Counted from the first letter of the stretch, positions 28,566 through 39,290 are shown. The stretch is 64,000 nt of DNA from Streptomyces sp. WAC08241 (GCA_007858575.1 CP042279.1:2604001-2668000), one strand, 5' to 3'. A program made the numbers and translations. The notes: generated from the letters alone by a model not told the origin.

Positions 28566-30343
28566 GTGCCCTCCCCGCATACCAGCGCGCCGTCGACCAC
28601 CACCGGCTCCGACGCGCTCCTCTACCTCCTGTTCGGCGTCCTCGGCGCCGCCATGGCCTTCGGCTCTCTCGCCTGGCTGACCGGCAACCTCACCAACACC
28701 CTGATCGGCAGCGGACCGTGGGCCCCGTTCCGTGCCACCGAGGCCCTGCTGCACCCCGAGGTGCTGTGGCCGACCCTGGACGCCACCGCGCTGCTGGTCG
28801 GCGCCCGCCTCGTGCCCGGCCTGCTCACCCTGGGCCTGATCACCACCGGCCTGGTGCTGTGGACGCTGGCGCGCCGGCTCCAAGTCCGGTCTCGCCCGCA
28901 AGGCCGACCTGGCGCCGCTGCTGGACAAGGAGATCACCGCGAAGGCGAAGAGCCTGCGCCCGTCCCTGGGCGGCCGGGAGGGCAAAGAGGTCACTCCCGC
29001 TGACCGCGGCATCCTGCTCGGCACCCTCGACCCCGGCCGGCCGAGGTCCGCGCGTCCTGGGAGGACGTGATCGTCGCGATCATGGCCCCGCGCTCCGGCA
29101 AGACCTCCGGGCTCGCGATCCCTCGATCCTCGCAGCTCCCGGCCCGGTCCTGCTCACCAGTAACAAGGCCGCGAACGACGCCTTCACCGCCACCGTGGAC
29201 GCCCGCGCCGAGGTCGGCACGATCTGGACCCTCGACCCGCAGCAGATCGCGCACCACCCGCGCGAGATGTGGTGGGACATCCTGGCCGACGCCCGCGATC
29301 TCGCCGGGCGAAACGTCTCGCGGGCACTTCGTCACCGCGAGCGTGGACGAGTCGTCCGGCTCCGACTTCTGGTCCACCGCCGCCGCCAACACGCTCGGCG
29401 CGCTGTTCCTGGCCGCCGCCAGCCACCGGCGGCCGATCACCGACGTGCTGGCCTGGCTCGCCACCCCGCCGACCGCACCCCGGTCGACCTGCTCACCGAC
29501 GCCGGCCACGACGCGGTCGCCGCCCAGCTCCAGGGCACCGTCTCCGGCGCCACCGAAACCCGCGACGGCATTTACGAGACGGCCAGGCAGTACGCGAGTT
29601 GCCTGCTCGACCCCGACGTCGCCGCCTGGGTCACCCCGCACAAGGACCTCCCGGAATTCCGGCCGTTTGCCTTCGCCACCTCCCGCGACACCCTGTATCT
29701 GCTGAGCAAGGACGGCGGCGGCTCGGCGTCGGCGATCATCGCGGCGGCGGCCGACGCCGTGATGCGCGCGGCCGTCATCGTCGCCGAGCGCTCCGGCGGC
29801 CGGCTCGACCCGCCCGCCCTGTGCGTCCTCGACGAGGCGGCGAACGTCTGCCGGATCGCGGACCTCCCGGACCTGTACTCCCACCTGGGCAGCCGGGGTG
29901 TCATTCCGATGACGATCCTGCAGTCCTACCGGCAGGGCCAGCGCTGCTGGGGCGAGGCCGGCATGGACGCCCTGTGGTCCGCCGCCACCGTCAAGATCGT
30001 CGGATCCGGTATCGACGACGCGGACTTCGCCGACCGCCTCAGCCGTCAGGTCGGCGACCACGACGTCCAGACCACCTCCGTCTCGACGAGCGAGCGGCAA
30101 GTCCACCTCGGTGAGCATGCGCACCGAGAGGATCCTGCCGCCCGACGCGATCCGCGCGCTGCCCAAGGGCAAGGTGCTACTGCTGGCCACCGGCATCCGG
30201 GTCGCCATGCTCTCCATCCGACCCTGGTACAAGGAGCCTCCGCCAAGGTGGTCGGACCGGCCTCCGCCCGCGCCACCAAGGCGATCACCGAACGGGCCCT
30301 GGCGAAGGCCATCGGGCACGACGACTTCGGGCTCTCCGCATGA
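28566..30343 (+). CDS. VirD4/TraG-type coupling ATPase
   Basis: GTG 28566. N-terminal membrane helices: ALLYLLFGVLGAAMAFGSLA and a second near 28800 (LVPGLLTLGLITTGLVLWTL). Then IVAIMAPRSGKTSGLAIP (Walker A, near 29080), GTIWTLDPQQIAHHPREMWW, FWSTAAANTLGALFLAAASH, LCVLDEAANVCRIADLPDLY (Walker B), GVIPMTILQSYRQGQRCWGE, and ILPPDAIRALPKGKVLLLAT. This domain order is diagnostic of type IV coupling proteins. Frame changes near 28885, 29040, 29130, 29325, 29475, 30100 and 30235. It links the relaxase-DNA complex to the channel. Confidence 0.85.
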
Positions 30344-30570
30344 GCGCGCCCGCGCCGCGACCCCGGCGGCTGCCGGACGCGCCGGTCGTTCTGCGCGACG
30401 GCTGGTGGTGGATGTTCAGCAGGGCCGGCTCGATTCCCGTCTCCGATGCCGCGTTCGCCGCCGTCCTGGACGACTTCGCCCAGGCGATGGCCGCCGCCGA
30501 CCGGGCGGTCGCCGACCTCCGCACCCGGCAGAGCGAATCCCCCGCTCCTGACCCGGGAGGCCGACGGTGA
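30340..30570 (+). CDS. Small hypothetical protein
   Basis: 76 residues, intact. Its ATG overlaps the VirD4 stop (ATGA) and its stop overlaps the next GTG (GTGA), so all three genes are translationally coupled. Sequence includes RDGWWWMFSRAGSIPVSDAA and a helix AAFAAVLDDFAQAMAAADRA-like at the end. No family recognised. Confidence 0.65.
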   Translation: MSAPAPRPRRLPDAPVVLRDGWWWMFSRAGSIPVSDAAFAAVLDDFAQAMAAADRAVADLRTRQSESPAPDPGGRR

Positions 30571-31725
30571 ACCCGCTGCTGAAAGCAGAGCAGGCCGTCC
30601 TCGGCGCCGTGCTCCTCGACCCGGACCAGCTCGCCCACCTGGACTGGCTCGCACCGGATCACTTCTACCGGCCCGTCCACCAGGCCCTGTTCGCCGCGCT
30701 CCGCACGCTCCGAAGCGACGGCCACCCGGCGATCGGCGCCGAGGAACCGGTGCCGCTGTCGTGGGTGACCGACGCCGTCGACGAGGCCGGCCGCCACGTC
30801 CGGGGCTGACCGCGTGGTACGCGCACAGCCTGATCTCGGCCTGTCCGCGTCCCGTACACGCTCCGGTGTACGGCCGCATGGTGCTGGAGGGGCGATCCAC
30901 CGCACCGTCGCCGAGCACGCGATCCGCCTTCACCAGGTGGCGCGGGCCGACGCCCTGCGAGGCGAGGTCGAGGGAGCGCTGCGCTCGGCGGACGTCCTGG
31001 CCGGGGTGCTCACCGATCTCGCGCGGCGCTGGGGAACCGAACCGCGCCCCGTCGCGCCCACCACGGCGCCGGCCGCCGTCCCGCCGCCGGTCCGGGACGA
31101 TCAGGTCGCCGAGGACGAGCGGTTCCTCCTGGCCGTCCTCACCGAACAACCGAAGGCCGTGGCCGAGGTGGTGGATTGGCTGCGGCCGGTCGACTTCGCC
31201 GACCCGGCCCACGGACAGCTCTACCGGTGCCTCGGTGCCCTGCACCACCGGGGCGAGCCCATCGACCGGATCACCCTGCTCTGGGAAGCCCAGCGGCGCG
31301 GCCTGCTGGCCGACGGCACCCTGTCGGGCGCACAGGTCACCGCCCTGTGCGACGACGTGATCCCCGGAAGCGCCGCGTGGTTCGGGGAGAGGGTGATGCG
31401 CTCCTCCCTCACCCGGACCGCCGCCGCCTCCGCACGCGCCGTCCGGGCGCTGGCCGAGGACGAAGCCCTTGGTCCCGGGCGGCTGATCAACCACGCGCTG
31501 CACGCGCTCGGCCCGCTCGACGAGGTGCGCGCCCGCTGGCGGGCCGCGAACGGCAGCCCGGCCTCGAAGCCGCCGACCGCCCCTTCGGCGGGCGGGCCGC
31601 CCGCGGCCCGGGTGCAGGCCGCCCGCGCCCGCAGCACGCCGCACCCCGCCCCGTCGCCCCCGGCCCGGACCGGCCCCGTCCCCGCGCCGGCTGCCGCCCG
31701 GCCGCCCTCGCGCGGCCACTCCTGA
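30567..31725 (+). CDS. Protein with two DnaB N-terminal-type domains
   Basis: GTG 30567. The first unit reads LLKAEQAVLGAVLLDPDQLA, APDHFYRPVHQALFAALRTL, a DnaB-like helicase N-terminal domain. A second unit follows the same pattern: EDERFLLAVLTEQPKAVAEV, VDFADPAHGQLYRCLGALHH, RITLLWEAQRRGLL. No RecA-like helicase domain is present; the C-terminus is Pro/Ala-rich. Frame change(s) near 30810-30895. About 385 residues. It may act as a helicase partner or loader for element replication. Confidence 0.7.
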
Positions 31726-31770
31726 CCCTCTCGCCACCAGCCATGTTCCTTTCTCTTCCTGGAGTTCGTC

Positions 31771-32347
31771 TTGACCGACACCTCTTCCTCCGACGTCCTG
31801 GCCCTGCGCGCCACGGCATCGGGCTTCGACGCCGTACGCGGCACACTGTCGGCCGCCGGGGTCCCGACCGCCCGCTCGACGCCGTCGCCGTCGCCCGCCA
31901 GCTCTCCGTCCTCGGCACGCTGCTCACCGACGTAGTCGACGAGGTCCTCTTCCGGGCGGCCGAGCAGAAGCGGGACGGGCACACCCCTCCCGCCGTCATG
32001 GGCTTCGCCGCTGCCGTCCAGCCCGCCTGCCAGGCGATCTCCGCGCTCGGAGTGGTGGCGCACCAGCTCTCCGCCCGGGACCAGGCCGGGCACCTCGGCG
32101 ACGAGCCCGGCGCCCAGGACGCCGGTGACGTAGATCGGCTGGTGATAAGCAACGCGCTCGGCATGGCGGACCAGGCCCTGCGGGAGACCTCCGAGGGCCT
32201 GCGCGCCGCAGCAGAGACGATCTCGCCCTCCTCCACTCGCGTCGAAGCCGCCCGCAGCCGTTCCACGACCGCGGCACCCTCCCCACACCGCCGTCCCCTA
32301 CCGTCCCGCCGGCAGCTCCGCCGGGCCGGAACTCGCGAGGGCGGTAA
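31771..32347 (+). CDS. Hypothetical helical protein
   Basis: TTG 31771 after CTGGAG. MTDTSSSDVLALRATASGFD, then after a frame change near 31865 LDAVAVARQLSVLGTLLTDV, AVQPACQAISALGVVAHQLS and SNALGMADQALRETSEGLRA. Almost entirely helical, with a basic Pro-rich tail. The stop is uncertain; TAA at 32345-32347 in one frame would overlap the next start. Unknown function. Confidence 0.5.
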
Positions 32348-32348
32348 C

Positions 32349-33535
32349 ATGCCTGCCCTCCTCGCGCGCCCTCCGCTGATCGGGTCGCTGTGCTCGGGGT
32401 ACGGCGGCCTCGACCTGGGCGTGCAGTCCGTCTTCGGCGGCACCCTGGCCTGGCACGCGGAGATCGATCCGAACGCCTCGCGCATCCTGGCCCGCCACTG
32501 GCCGGGCATCCCGAACCTGGGCGACATCGCGGCCGTCGACTGGTCCACCGTTCCCCGGGTGTGCGTCCTGACGGCCGGCTTCCCCTGTCAAAGACGTCTC
32601 GGTCGCCGGCCGCCGGCCGGACTCAACGCCCAGACCCGCTCCGGGCTGTGGCTGCACGTCGCCCGTGCGGTCGCGGCCTTCCGACCCTGCCTGGTTGTGA
32701 TCGAGAATGTGCGCGGCCTCCTCACCTCCCCTGCCGGTTCCCCTGGCGACGTGGAACCCTGCCCGTGGTGTCTGGGAGACACCGCAGGTCAGCCTCCTCT
32801 GCGAGCACTCGGTGCCGTACTCGGATCCCTGGCCGACCTCGGGTACGACGCGCAGTGGCTCGTGCTTCGCGCCTCCGACGTCGGGGCCCCGCACCGCCGC
32901 GAGCGGACCTTCCTCACCGCCTGGCCCGCCCGAGACCCTGCTCAAGACGCCGACCAGCAACATCGGCAAGAACGGCGGCTCGCAGCATCCGGCGAAGCGG
33001 AAGAGCGGCGGGCACGGCCCGAACCTGGCCGACGAGGTCGAGTGGCTGCTGCCGACCCCGAAGGCGTCGGACGGGATCAAGGGCTCGCCGAACCAGCGGC
33101 ACGGCAACGGGGACATGACCCTACCCAGCGCGGCGGCGTCACTGCCCAGGGCCGGCGGCACGGGCACGTCGGGGCGCCGCCGAGGGAAGGAGTGGCGCCC
33201 GTCCTCGCCGACGGTGGTCCTCCCGCTCTGGACGGAGGAGGCGCCGAAGGCCGAGGAGGAGGCAGGCGGTGGGGCCGTACGCAGCCGCCGTCACCCGATG
33301 GGAGAGGCTCACCCGTCCCGCGCCCGATCCCACCGATCCGGCCGGGCGGCTCCGCCCGGAGTTCGTGGAGTGGATGCAGGGCCTCGCCCCGGGCTGGGTC
33401 ACCGCCACCCCGGGCCTCGGACGCCCGGCGCAGCTCACCGCGCTCGGCAACGGCGTCGTTCCCCAACAGGCCGCTCGCGCTCTGCGGTTGCTCGCACCGC
33501 CCTTCCCGCGCTGCCCTAGCTGCGCGGGCGGGTAG
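32349..33535 (+). CDS. C5-cytosine DNA methyltransferase
   Basis: ATG 32349 follows GAGGGCGG. Motif I is IGSLCSGYGGLDLGVQSVFG, motif IV GFPCQ with the catalytic Cys, then GLWLHVARAVAAFRPCLVVI and ENVRGL (motif VI), APHRRERTF (motif VIII). The C-terminal half has TPTSNIGKNGGSQHPAKR and the end QLTALGNGVVPQQAARALRL (motifs IX-X). About 390 residues. Frame changes near 32590, 32925 and 33255-33330. No restriction enzyme partner is adjacent, so it looks like an orphan methylase protecting the element after transfer. Confidence 0.85.
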
Positions 33536-33555
33536 CGCTCCACTACCGGGTTTTC

Positions 33556-33590
33556 CCGGCCGGGCCAAACCGCGGTTTCCCCGGATCCTC
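33556..33590 (+). promoter_or_regulatory. Shared operator-like motif, copy 3, with perfect palindrome
   Basis: CCGGCCGGGCC is followed by AAACCGCGGTTT (33567-33578), a perfect 12-bp palindrome, then CCCCGGATCCTCTC. Near-identical to 23946-23985. It is 38 bases upstream of the gene at 33629 and 20 bases after the methyltransferase stop. Confidence 0.55.
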
Positions 33591-33628
33591 TCGGGCATGT
33601 CGCCGTCTCACAGATGGAGCACGCCCCG

Positions 33629-34216
33629 ATGTCCGACACCAGCCCGACTACCCCGGCCCCGAGCCGTTCCGGCTCTCCGACGGGGACCTCGACGACCTCG
33701 CCAGCACGCTCGCCAAGACCATGGCCGAGGTCAAACAGCACGGCGTCATCCTCGACCGCCTCGGCTCCGAACCCGACCCCGCACCCGCTGCCGGCCAGCA
33801 AGGGGACGGCACTTCGAAGCCGAGGCGGCCGACGCCAAGACCGACGGCCCCGCCTCGGTGTTCATCCTCGCCCTGGGCGGCGAGGCGTACGCCGCCGAAC
33901 TCGCCGCCCTCGCCGACTGGGTGAACTACCTCTTCCTCCCCGTCTACGGGCGGGAGATCAGCACGATGCGCCCGTGGTGCGCGCAGTGGCACGAGCACCC
34001 GGAAGCCGTCGCCCGCCTTCACGCGCTCTGGCTCGCCTGGCAGCAGTTCACCGACACGGAGGCCGGCCTGTCCGGTCCCTCGACCTGGCACCGCGACCAC
34101 CTGGATCAGACGCTGGCGCACCTGCGTGCTCCCGACGGTCCCTTCGCGGCGTGCACGACGAGCGCGAACCGCCCCAACCACTGGTGCTGGCCACCCCGGC
34201 GGAGGTGGCGGTGTGA
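33629..34216 (+). CDS. DUF4913-like protein
   Basis: ATG 33629 with GGAG 10 bases upstream (ATG 33614 also possible). N-terminal helix DLASTLAKTMAEVKQHGVIL after a first frame change, then the DUF4913 signature: LADWVNYLFLPVYGREISTM, RPWCAQWHEHPEAVARLHAL, WLAWQQFTDT and STWHRDHLDQTLAHLRAPDG. Ends ATPAEVAV. Frame changes near 33650, 33820 and 34140-34180. DUF4913 genes are common in Streptomyces plasmids and integrative elements; role unknown. Its stop overlaps the next GTG. Confidence 0.75.
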   Translation: MSDTSPTTPAPSRSGSPTGTSTTSPARSPRPWPRSNSTASSSTASAPNPTPHPLPASKGTALRSRGGRRQDRRPRLGVHPRPGRRGVRRRTRRPRRLGELPLPPRLRAGDQHDAPVVRAVARAPGSRRPPSRALARLAAVHRHGGRPVRSLDLAPRPPGSDAGAPACSRRSLRGVHDEREPPQPLVLATPAEVAV

Positions 34217-34989
34217 ACGACGGCTTCGACTTCGATTTCGACCTCGACGAACTCGCGCCTGCCGACGACGCCTCGGCGGAGGCGGTGGAGAGGTTCTGGT
34301 CCGGCGACCTGACCGCCGTGACGAAGCACCACATCGCCCCTGACCGCTCCCGTGGCTACGTCGTCGCCCACGACCGGACGGCCGTGTGGGGCGCCCGGTG
34401 CGCCGCAGGTCATGGCGATAGCGGTCGCGCGGGATCTCCAGCAGTTCACCTTCACCCTGGAGACCAGCCACCACGCCACGGTGCCCTTCGCCCAGAACTG
34501 GTTGGTCGAACGCGGCTGCCCGCCCGCGAAGATCGCCCAGATCGCCAAGGGCTACCTGGATCCCGCCGACGACCTCACGCTCCAGGTCGAGCAGCAGATC
34601 CGGGAGTCCGGAACACGCTACGAGGTCCTCGACACCTACACCTCCGACTCCGGCCCGTGCGAGACGTGGACGCTGACCCGCGACTCCCAGGCCGACCAGG
34701 TACCGGTTCGCCTCTTCCTCGAGGAATGGGACCACGACGCCGGCACGTACACGGTGCGCGAGGGCGCCTTCGCCGACGTGGACGCCGCCCGCTCCTGGCT
34801 GGAGGACCGCGACGGTCCGCTGCCCGAGCCGCCGGAGTACCGCTACGACGACGGCGCCGTCCTGCGGGCCCGGACCCGGGCCGCCTCGCCCGCTCGGCCG
34901 GCACTTCCGCGATACCGAAGACCGGCCCCGCCGCCCCCACGCCGGTTGCCGTACCGGTGCAGCGTCCGGTGCAGGGGCGGCTGCTGTGA
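34213..34989 (+). CDS. Hypothetical acidic protein
   Basis: GTG 34213 overlaps the previous stop (GTGA). Starts NDGFDFDFDLDELAPADDA. After a frame change near 34405 it reads VMAIAVARDLQQFTFTLETS, HHATVPFAQNWLVERGCPPA, then DLTLQVEQQIRESGTRYEVL and ETWTLTRDSQADQVPVRLFL. A frame change near 34905 leads to the stop at 34987-34989. Family not recognised. Confidence 0.6.
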   Translation: MNDGFDFDFDLDELAPADDASAEAVERFWSGDLTAVTKHHIAPDRSRGYVVAHDRTAVWGARCAAGHGDSGRAGSPAVHLHPGDQPPRHGALRPELVGRTRLPAREDRPDRQGLPGSRRRPHAPGRAADPGVRNTLRGPRHLHLRLRPVRDVDADPRLPGRPGTGSPLPRGMGPRRRHVHGARGRLRRRGRRPLLAGGPRRSAARAAGVPLRRRRRPAGPDPGRLARSAGTSAIPKTGPAAPTPVAVPVQRPVQGRLL

Positions 34990-35461
34990 GCCGCGCCCGC
35001 TTCGCCTTCGCCGCGCACCCCGACGCCATCGCCGACCTGCGGGAACTCCCCGACAACATCCGTGATCTGGCGCTGCTGGAGCTGCAGAACCTGGTCCACG
35101 GCAGTAACGACTGCCTGCCGTTGAAGGGCCGCCTCGCCGGCTACCACAAGGTCTACGTCGACCCTTCCGTGGCCTACCGGATGGTCATCCAGTTCCGCCC
35201 GGCGCCGACCTCGACCCACAAGCGCGAGATCTACCTCGTCGCCGCCGGCAGTCGGCACGACTACGCCGTCTACCGCGCGGCGCACCAGCGCACCGGCCCC
35301 CAGCAGGGCCTCGAAGCCGACTCCGCAGCCGAGGCCCGCGTACGCGCCGCCCGGTCCCGCTCGGCGCTCGCCCCCGACCGGACGGCGGCGGGCCCGACGA
35401 CTCTTCCCCCGCAGCGGCTCCGTCCCCGGCTGCCGCTCCCCGAAAGGTTTCCCAGCGATGA
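34986..35461 (+). CDS. RelE/ParE-like toxin-fold protein
   Basis: GTG 34986 overlaps the previous stop. Residues 1-100 fit the RelE/ParE fold: FAAHPDAIADLRELPDNIRD, then CLPLKGRLAGYHKVYVD, VAYRMVIQF and KREIYLVAAGSRHDYAVYRA. The family's basic C-terminal histidine/tyrosine positions are present. A long Ala/Pro/Arg tail follows; after a frame change near 35385 it ends KVSQR with a stop overlapping the ATG at 35458. No antitoxin-like gene is adjacent, so it may be a domesticated regulator of the element. Confidence 0.6.
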
Positions 35462-36116
35462 CCGCTCCCCTGACCCGTACCGAGCTGGCGGACCTTCTCA
35501 CCGAGGCCGCGCAGAGCGTCTCGGGCATCGTGACCGCCGAGTACCCGACGGCCGCCGGCCGCTCCTACCTGCACCCCGTGCTGGGCCCGCTGTCCGCCGG
35601 GCCCCGGGTGGTCGGCGAGTTGAACGACCGGCTCGAAGGGCTCGTGGCGGCCGTGCCCCGGCCGGCCACGCCGGCGGGCCTGTTCGCCCTGGCCTCCTAC
35701 GCCGCCGCGCTGGGGTGGCTCACCGAGTCCTTCACCGAGCTGACCGTCTCGGTCGACCGGATCTGCACCCGCGTGGGCATCCCTCCGAGCCCCGGAGCCT
35801 GGTCTCCGCCACGTCCGGTGACGTCAAGCGGGACGACGCGTTCGACTTCGCGTTCAGCGCGCTGGAACTGGCGGCGATCCGGACCGCGGCCGAGGCCGCC
35901 GGCCTCACGTCGGACGACTACGTCGAGGTCCTCTCCCAGTCGCTGCTCGCCGCCGCCCGGATCACCGACGACTGCATGGAGATCTCCAGCAGCCTGCTCG
36001 AAGACGCCGCGTACATCCTGGACGAGGCCAGCGATCAGGTCCGGACCGACGACGGGCCGAACAGCCTGCCCGCCCTGGTCCGCTCCCTGCTCGCCCGGAT
36101 GGAGACGGCCCGGTGA
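35458..36116 (+). CDS. Hypothetical protein
   Basis: ATG 35458 in an ATGA overlap. First half: TELADLLTEAAQSVSGIVTA, VVGELNDRLEGLVAAVPRP, ALGWLTESFTELTVSVDRI. Second half after a frame change near 35800: FDFAFSALELAAIRTAAEAA, ITDDCMEISSSLLEDAAYIL. Helical and acidic. Stop overlaps the next GTG (GTGA). Unknown function; part of a tightly overlapped gene chain from 34213 to about 37314. Confidence 0.6.
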
Positions 36117-37314
36117 ACCCCTACGACCCGAACACGAACCCCGGCACCCACCTCGTCGCCGAGACCCTCGGCGTCTCGGAGGTCAGCACGATCAACATCA
36201 CGCATCGCACGGGTGGGCCGTTGTACGAGGCCGCGACACGGGTGATCGGAGCCGCGTACGAACTGGACGAGCGGCACGGCCAGGTGACGGACGCGGCCAA
36301 GGACGCTCTCCGGCTGCTCGAACCCGTCGGGCGCGGCGAAATCCGCGGTGCAGGCGTCTCGTACGCGATCCTGCGGACTTCGGTCCCGAAGCTCGGAGAC
36401 CTCCTCACCCGGCAGGATCGGGCCTACGACCGGTTCGTCGAGGCCATCTCCGCGTACCAGAGCCTCCTGCCCGAACCCGACACCGAGCACTCGACGGTGA
36501 AGGCCCACGAGGCGAACCAGGGCAGGAGGCCGGCCGGGACGACGACTGGGCCATCGCGGGCGACCGCCGGCTCAGGGCTCTCGAAGCCGTCGAGGCCGGC
36601 GGCCTGCGGTTCCACCAGAGCGAGATCTACGGCTACGTCTACCTCTCCGACAGCCGAGGCCCGCACCCCGCCCCCGAAGGTCTGGCCCGAAACCGTTCAG
36701 CGGCTGGTCGCCGACGGGCTGCTGCACCAGGACACCAGCGAGAGCCTGTACCGGCCCGGACAGCTCCTCTCGCTCACCCCGCAGGGCGAAGCCGCCCTTC
36801 GCGAAGCGCGTATGGCGACGCCGCGCGTGAACGCCGCCCTCAGCCACAGCAATACCCCGGCGAACCCCGGCCCCGGCGTCGACTCCGCCACCGGAACGCC
36901 TGACACGACCTCCCGCTCCCGCTGGGGCATCGAGGGTGCTGACCCGCTCAGGGTTCTCGAAGCCGTCGAGGCCGGCGACGTTCGGTACCACAAACCCGGG
37001 ATCGCCGGCTTCCCCTACTTCACAGACAGTCGGAACCAGCCACACAGCCCGGAAATCAAGAACCAAACCGTCTACCACCTGGTGGGCGAAGGGCTTATAC
37101 ACCAGGACCCCCGCACGGGCATGTACTGGCCTTCTGGAACGGTTCTCTCGCTCACTCCGCAGGGTGAAGCTGCCCTGCGCGAGGCGCGTACGACGGCGCC
37201 GCGCGTGACCGCCGCCCTCCGCCGCAGCAGCACTCCGGCGAGCCCCGGCCCCATTACCGGCCCGGCCACCGCGCGCCTCGCCGGGGCGTCCCCACGGCCT
37301 CCCGCTTCCGCTGA
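36113..37314 (+). CDS. Protein with tandemly duplicated winged-helix-like units
   Basis: GTG 36113. The first 120 residues are a helical domain (AATRVIGAAYELDERHGQVT and LRTSVPKLGDLLTRQDRAYD). Two similar units then follow, each reading LEAVEAG, YHK/FHQ, then VADGLLHQD or VGEGLIHQD, LSLTPQGEAALREAR and a Pro-rich spacer. DNA period is about 377 bases, e.g. CTCAGGG at 36571 and 36947. Frame changes near 36530, 36650 and 37280. Winged-helix-like wing and recognition segments suggest DNA binding. Confidence 0.65.
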
Positions 37315-37337
37315 CTCCTCCCCGACAGGACACACCC

Positions 37338-38172
37338 ATGCCCACCCCCGCACAGCCCCCCTCCTTCTCCTTCAATTCGTTCGACGCGCAGTGCGTCGAG
37401 GACGCACTTGCCCGGCTCGGGCCGAAGTGGACCACCTGGTCGGCGATGGTCCTGGCCCAGGAGAACCGCCCCATGCGCGTGCGCGAGGTCGCCGACCAGA
37501 TCCCCTTCATCAGCCAGCAGTTCGTCGGCAAGCGCCTGGCCAGGATGTACTCCGACGGGCTGGTCGACCGCGCCGACGGACCTCGTGGGGCCTCGTACCG
37601 GCTCAGCGCGCTCGGGGAGTCGCTGACCCCGTGTACCGCACGTTGTCGGACTGGTCCCGGGCCCACCTGTCGCCCGGGACGATGGCCGAAGCCCAACGCG
37701 TCGAGGACGCCCTGCAGCGGCTGAATCTTCAGGACTCGACCGCGGTGATCCAGGTCCTCGGCGCGAATGGCCCGATGCGGTTCGTCCACATCTCCGAGGA
37801 AGCCGGTCTGGACAATACGTGGGCCCGGCATCGGCTTCTGCGGCTGCAGGCCGACGGCCTGGTCACCCGCACCGGCTCACGCCACGGCGACCCGTACATC
37901 CTGACCAGTGCCGGTGAGGCGCTGGGAGCCGTCTACGCGACCGTCGAGCACTGGAGCGAGCCGATCACCGGGCGGAGGGCTTCGCCGACTCCCCGCCCGG
38001 TCGCGGCTGCCACGCGGACCCACGCGGGCGTCCCGCTGGGGCGGACGGTGCCCGGACGGCGGCGGCCCTGCGGCGCAGTGCTGCCGCGCCGACCTCGCTG
38101 TTCAGCCATGCGCCGCAACCGCGGGTGCCGGCGGCCGTGACCGCCCAGTCGGCCCCGGGCCGGGGACGGTGA
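37338..38172 (+). CDS. Twin HxlR-like winged-helix protein
   Basis: ATG 37338. Unit 1: CVEDALARLGPKWTTWSAMV, then MRVREVADQIPFISQQFVGK, RLARMYSDGLVDRAD and YRLSALGESL, an HxlR-type winged helix. After a frame change near 37630, unit 2: RVEDALQRLNLQDSTAVIQV, MRFVHISEEAGLDNTWARHR, LLRLQADGLVTRTG and YILTSAGEALGAVY. Two fused DNA-binding units in one chain resemble a covalent dimer. The C-terminus is Ala/Arg-rich; likely stop 38170-38172 after another frame change near 38050. Confidence 0.7.
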
Positions 38173-38289
38173 GCGTGGTGGTGAGAGCAAGAGCCGCCCT
38201 GCCGCTGCCACGGCGCCCGCGTGCACGCCGGCCGACCGCCCTGCCGCGCACGCGGGCGCGTTCTCCCCTACGCGCCCGGAGCTTCGACC

Positions 38290-39290
38290 ATGCACACCCC
38301 TGATGCCTCGTACCTCTATGAGGAGGTCCTGGTCAGTCCCATGTACCTGGCCGGGTCCAGCGGGGTCGGCGACGCCGGCTTCGCCCCGGTCTCCCACTGG
38401 CCGCACCACTACCTCGACGACGGCCCCTGCCAGCTCCTTGTCACCTCGCCCGACCGGAGGATCCAGATCGGCTGGTTCGGCGACGACTTCGAGCTGTGGA
38501 AGATCAGCGCCGCCAAGGAGGCCGTTGCCGCGCCCCGCTGGACGGCCACCTTCAACCACGTCACGCCACCCGAGATCGTCGCCGGCCTCACCACCGCGCT
38601 GGCCCGCGACTACGCCGAGGCCGACCCCTACGACGGCAACGGGCGCTTCCTGGCGAACCCGTCGGTGTACTGGGCTGATGCCGTCCGGCCGTTGACCGAC
38701 GCCGGCTGGAAGCGCGGCGTGCCCGCCGAGCGCGGCACCGTCGAGATCGTTGCCCCCGACGGCCAGGCCGGTGTCATGATCGACAACCGTCCCTCCGGGT
38801 GGGACGACGAGACCGTCACGCTGTGGGCCGGCCCTCGGGGCTGGGGTACGCGAGCGGAGGCGGTCTTCACAGCCCGCACCCCGTCCCACCTGATCGCCGC
38901 GACGGCGGCTGTCATGGCTCAGTCGGCTCCCGTAGTACGGGAACGGCACCAGATCGACCGGCGGGTGGAGCGCCTGGTCACGCTGACCCCGGTCGCTCAC
39001 GCCGTGGCGGTCGCGCCGGCCACCGAGCCTTCGGTCTCCCGCGCTCCGACCCCGCTCGACGTGCGCCGCACCGCGGTCACCCAGGCCGTCCACCGTGCCG
39101 CGCGTGCTCCGCGCACCGCCGCCGACCTGCGGGTGATGGCCGCCCAGAGCCGCTCTGCGGGTGCGGCGCAGTACCGGCCGGGCAGCCCCGCGCCCGCAGC
39201 CACCGCCCGGCCGTCGGCGAACTCTCGGCTCCACGGCGCAGTCGCTGAGTTCCGCGCCGGTTCCCCGGACGCCGCCTCCGCTCGAAGCAC
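38290..39290 (+). CDS. DUF317 protein with two domain copies
   Basis: ATG 38290. Copy 1: HWPHHYLDDGPCQLLVTSPD, RRIQIGWFGDDFELWKIS and FNHVTPPEIVAGLTTALARD. Copy 2: WKRGVPAERGTVEIVAPDGQ, then ETVTLWAGPRGWGTRAEAVF, TPSHLIAATAAVMA. A long Ala/Arg/Pro-rich tail follows. DUF317 is a Streptomyces family often found in mobile elements, with the pattern SPDxRxxxGW. The stop seems lost near 39285; the next gene starts at 39314. Confidence 0.75.

Noticed and set aside
28991..30319. 442-codon minus-strand frame opposite the coupling ATPase
   Set aside because: Mirror of the high GC third-position bias of VirD4; no motif on that strand.
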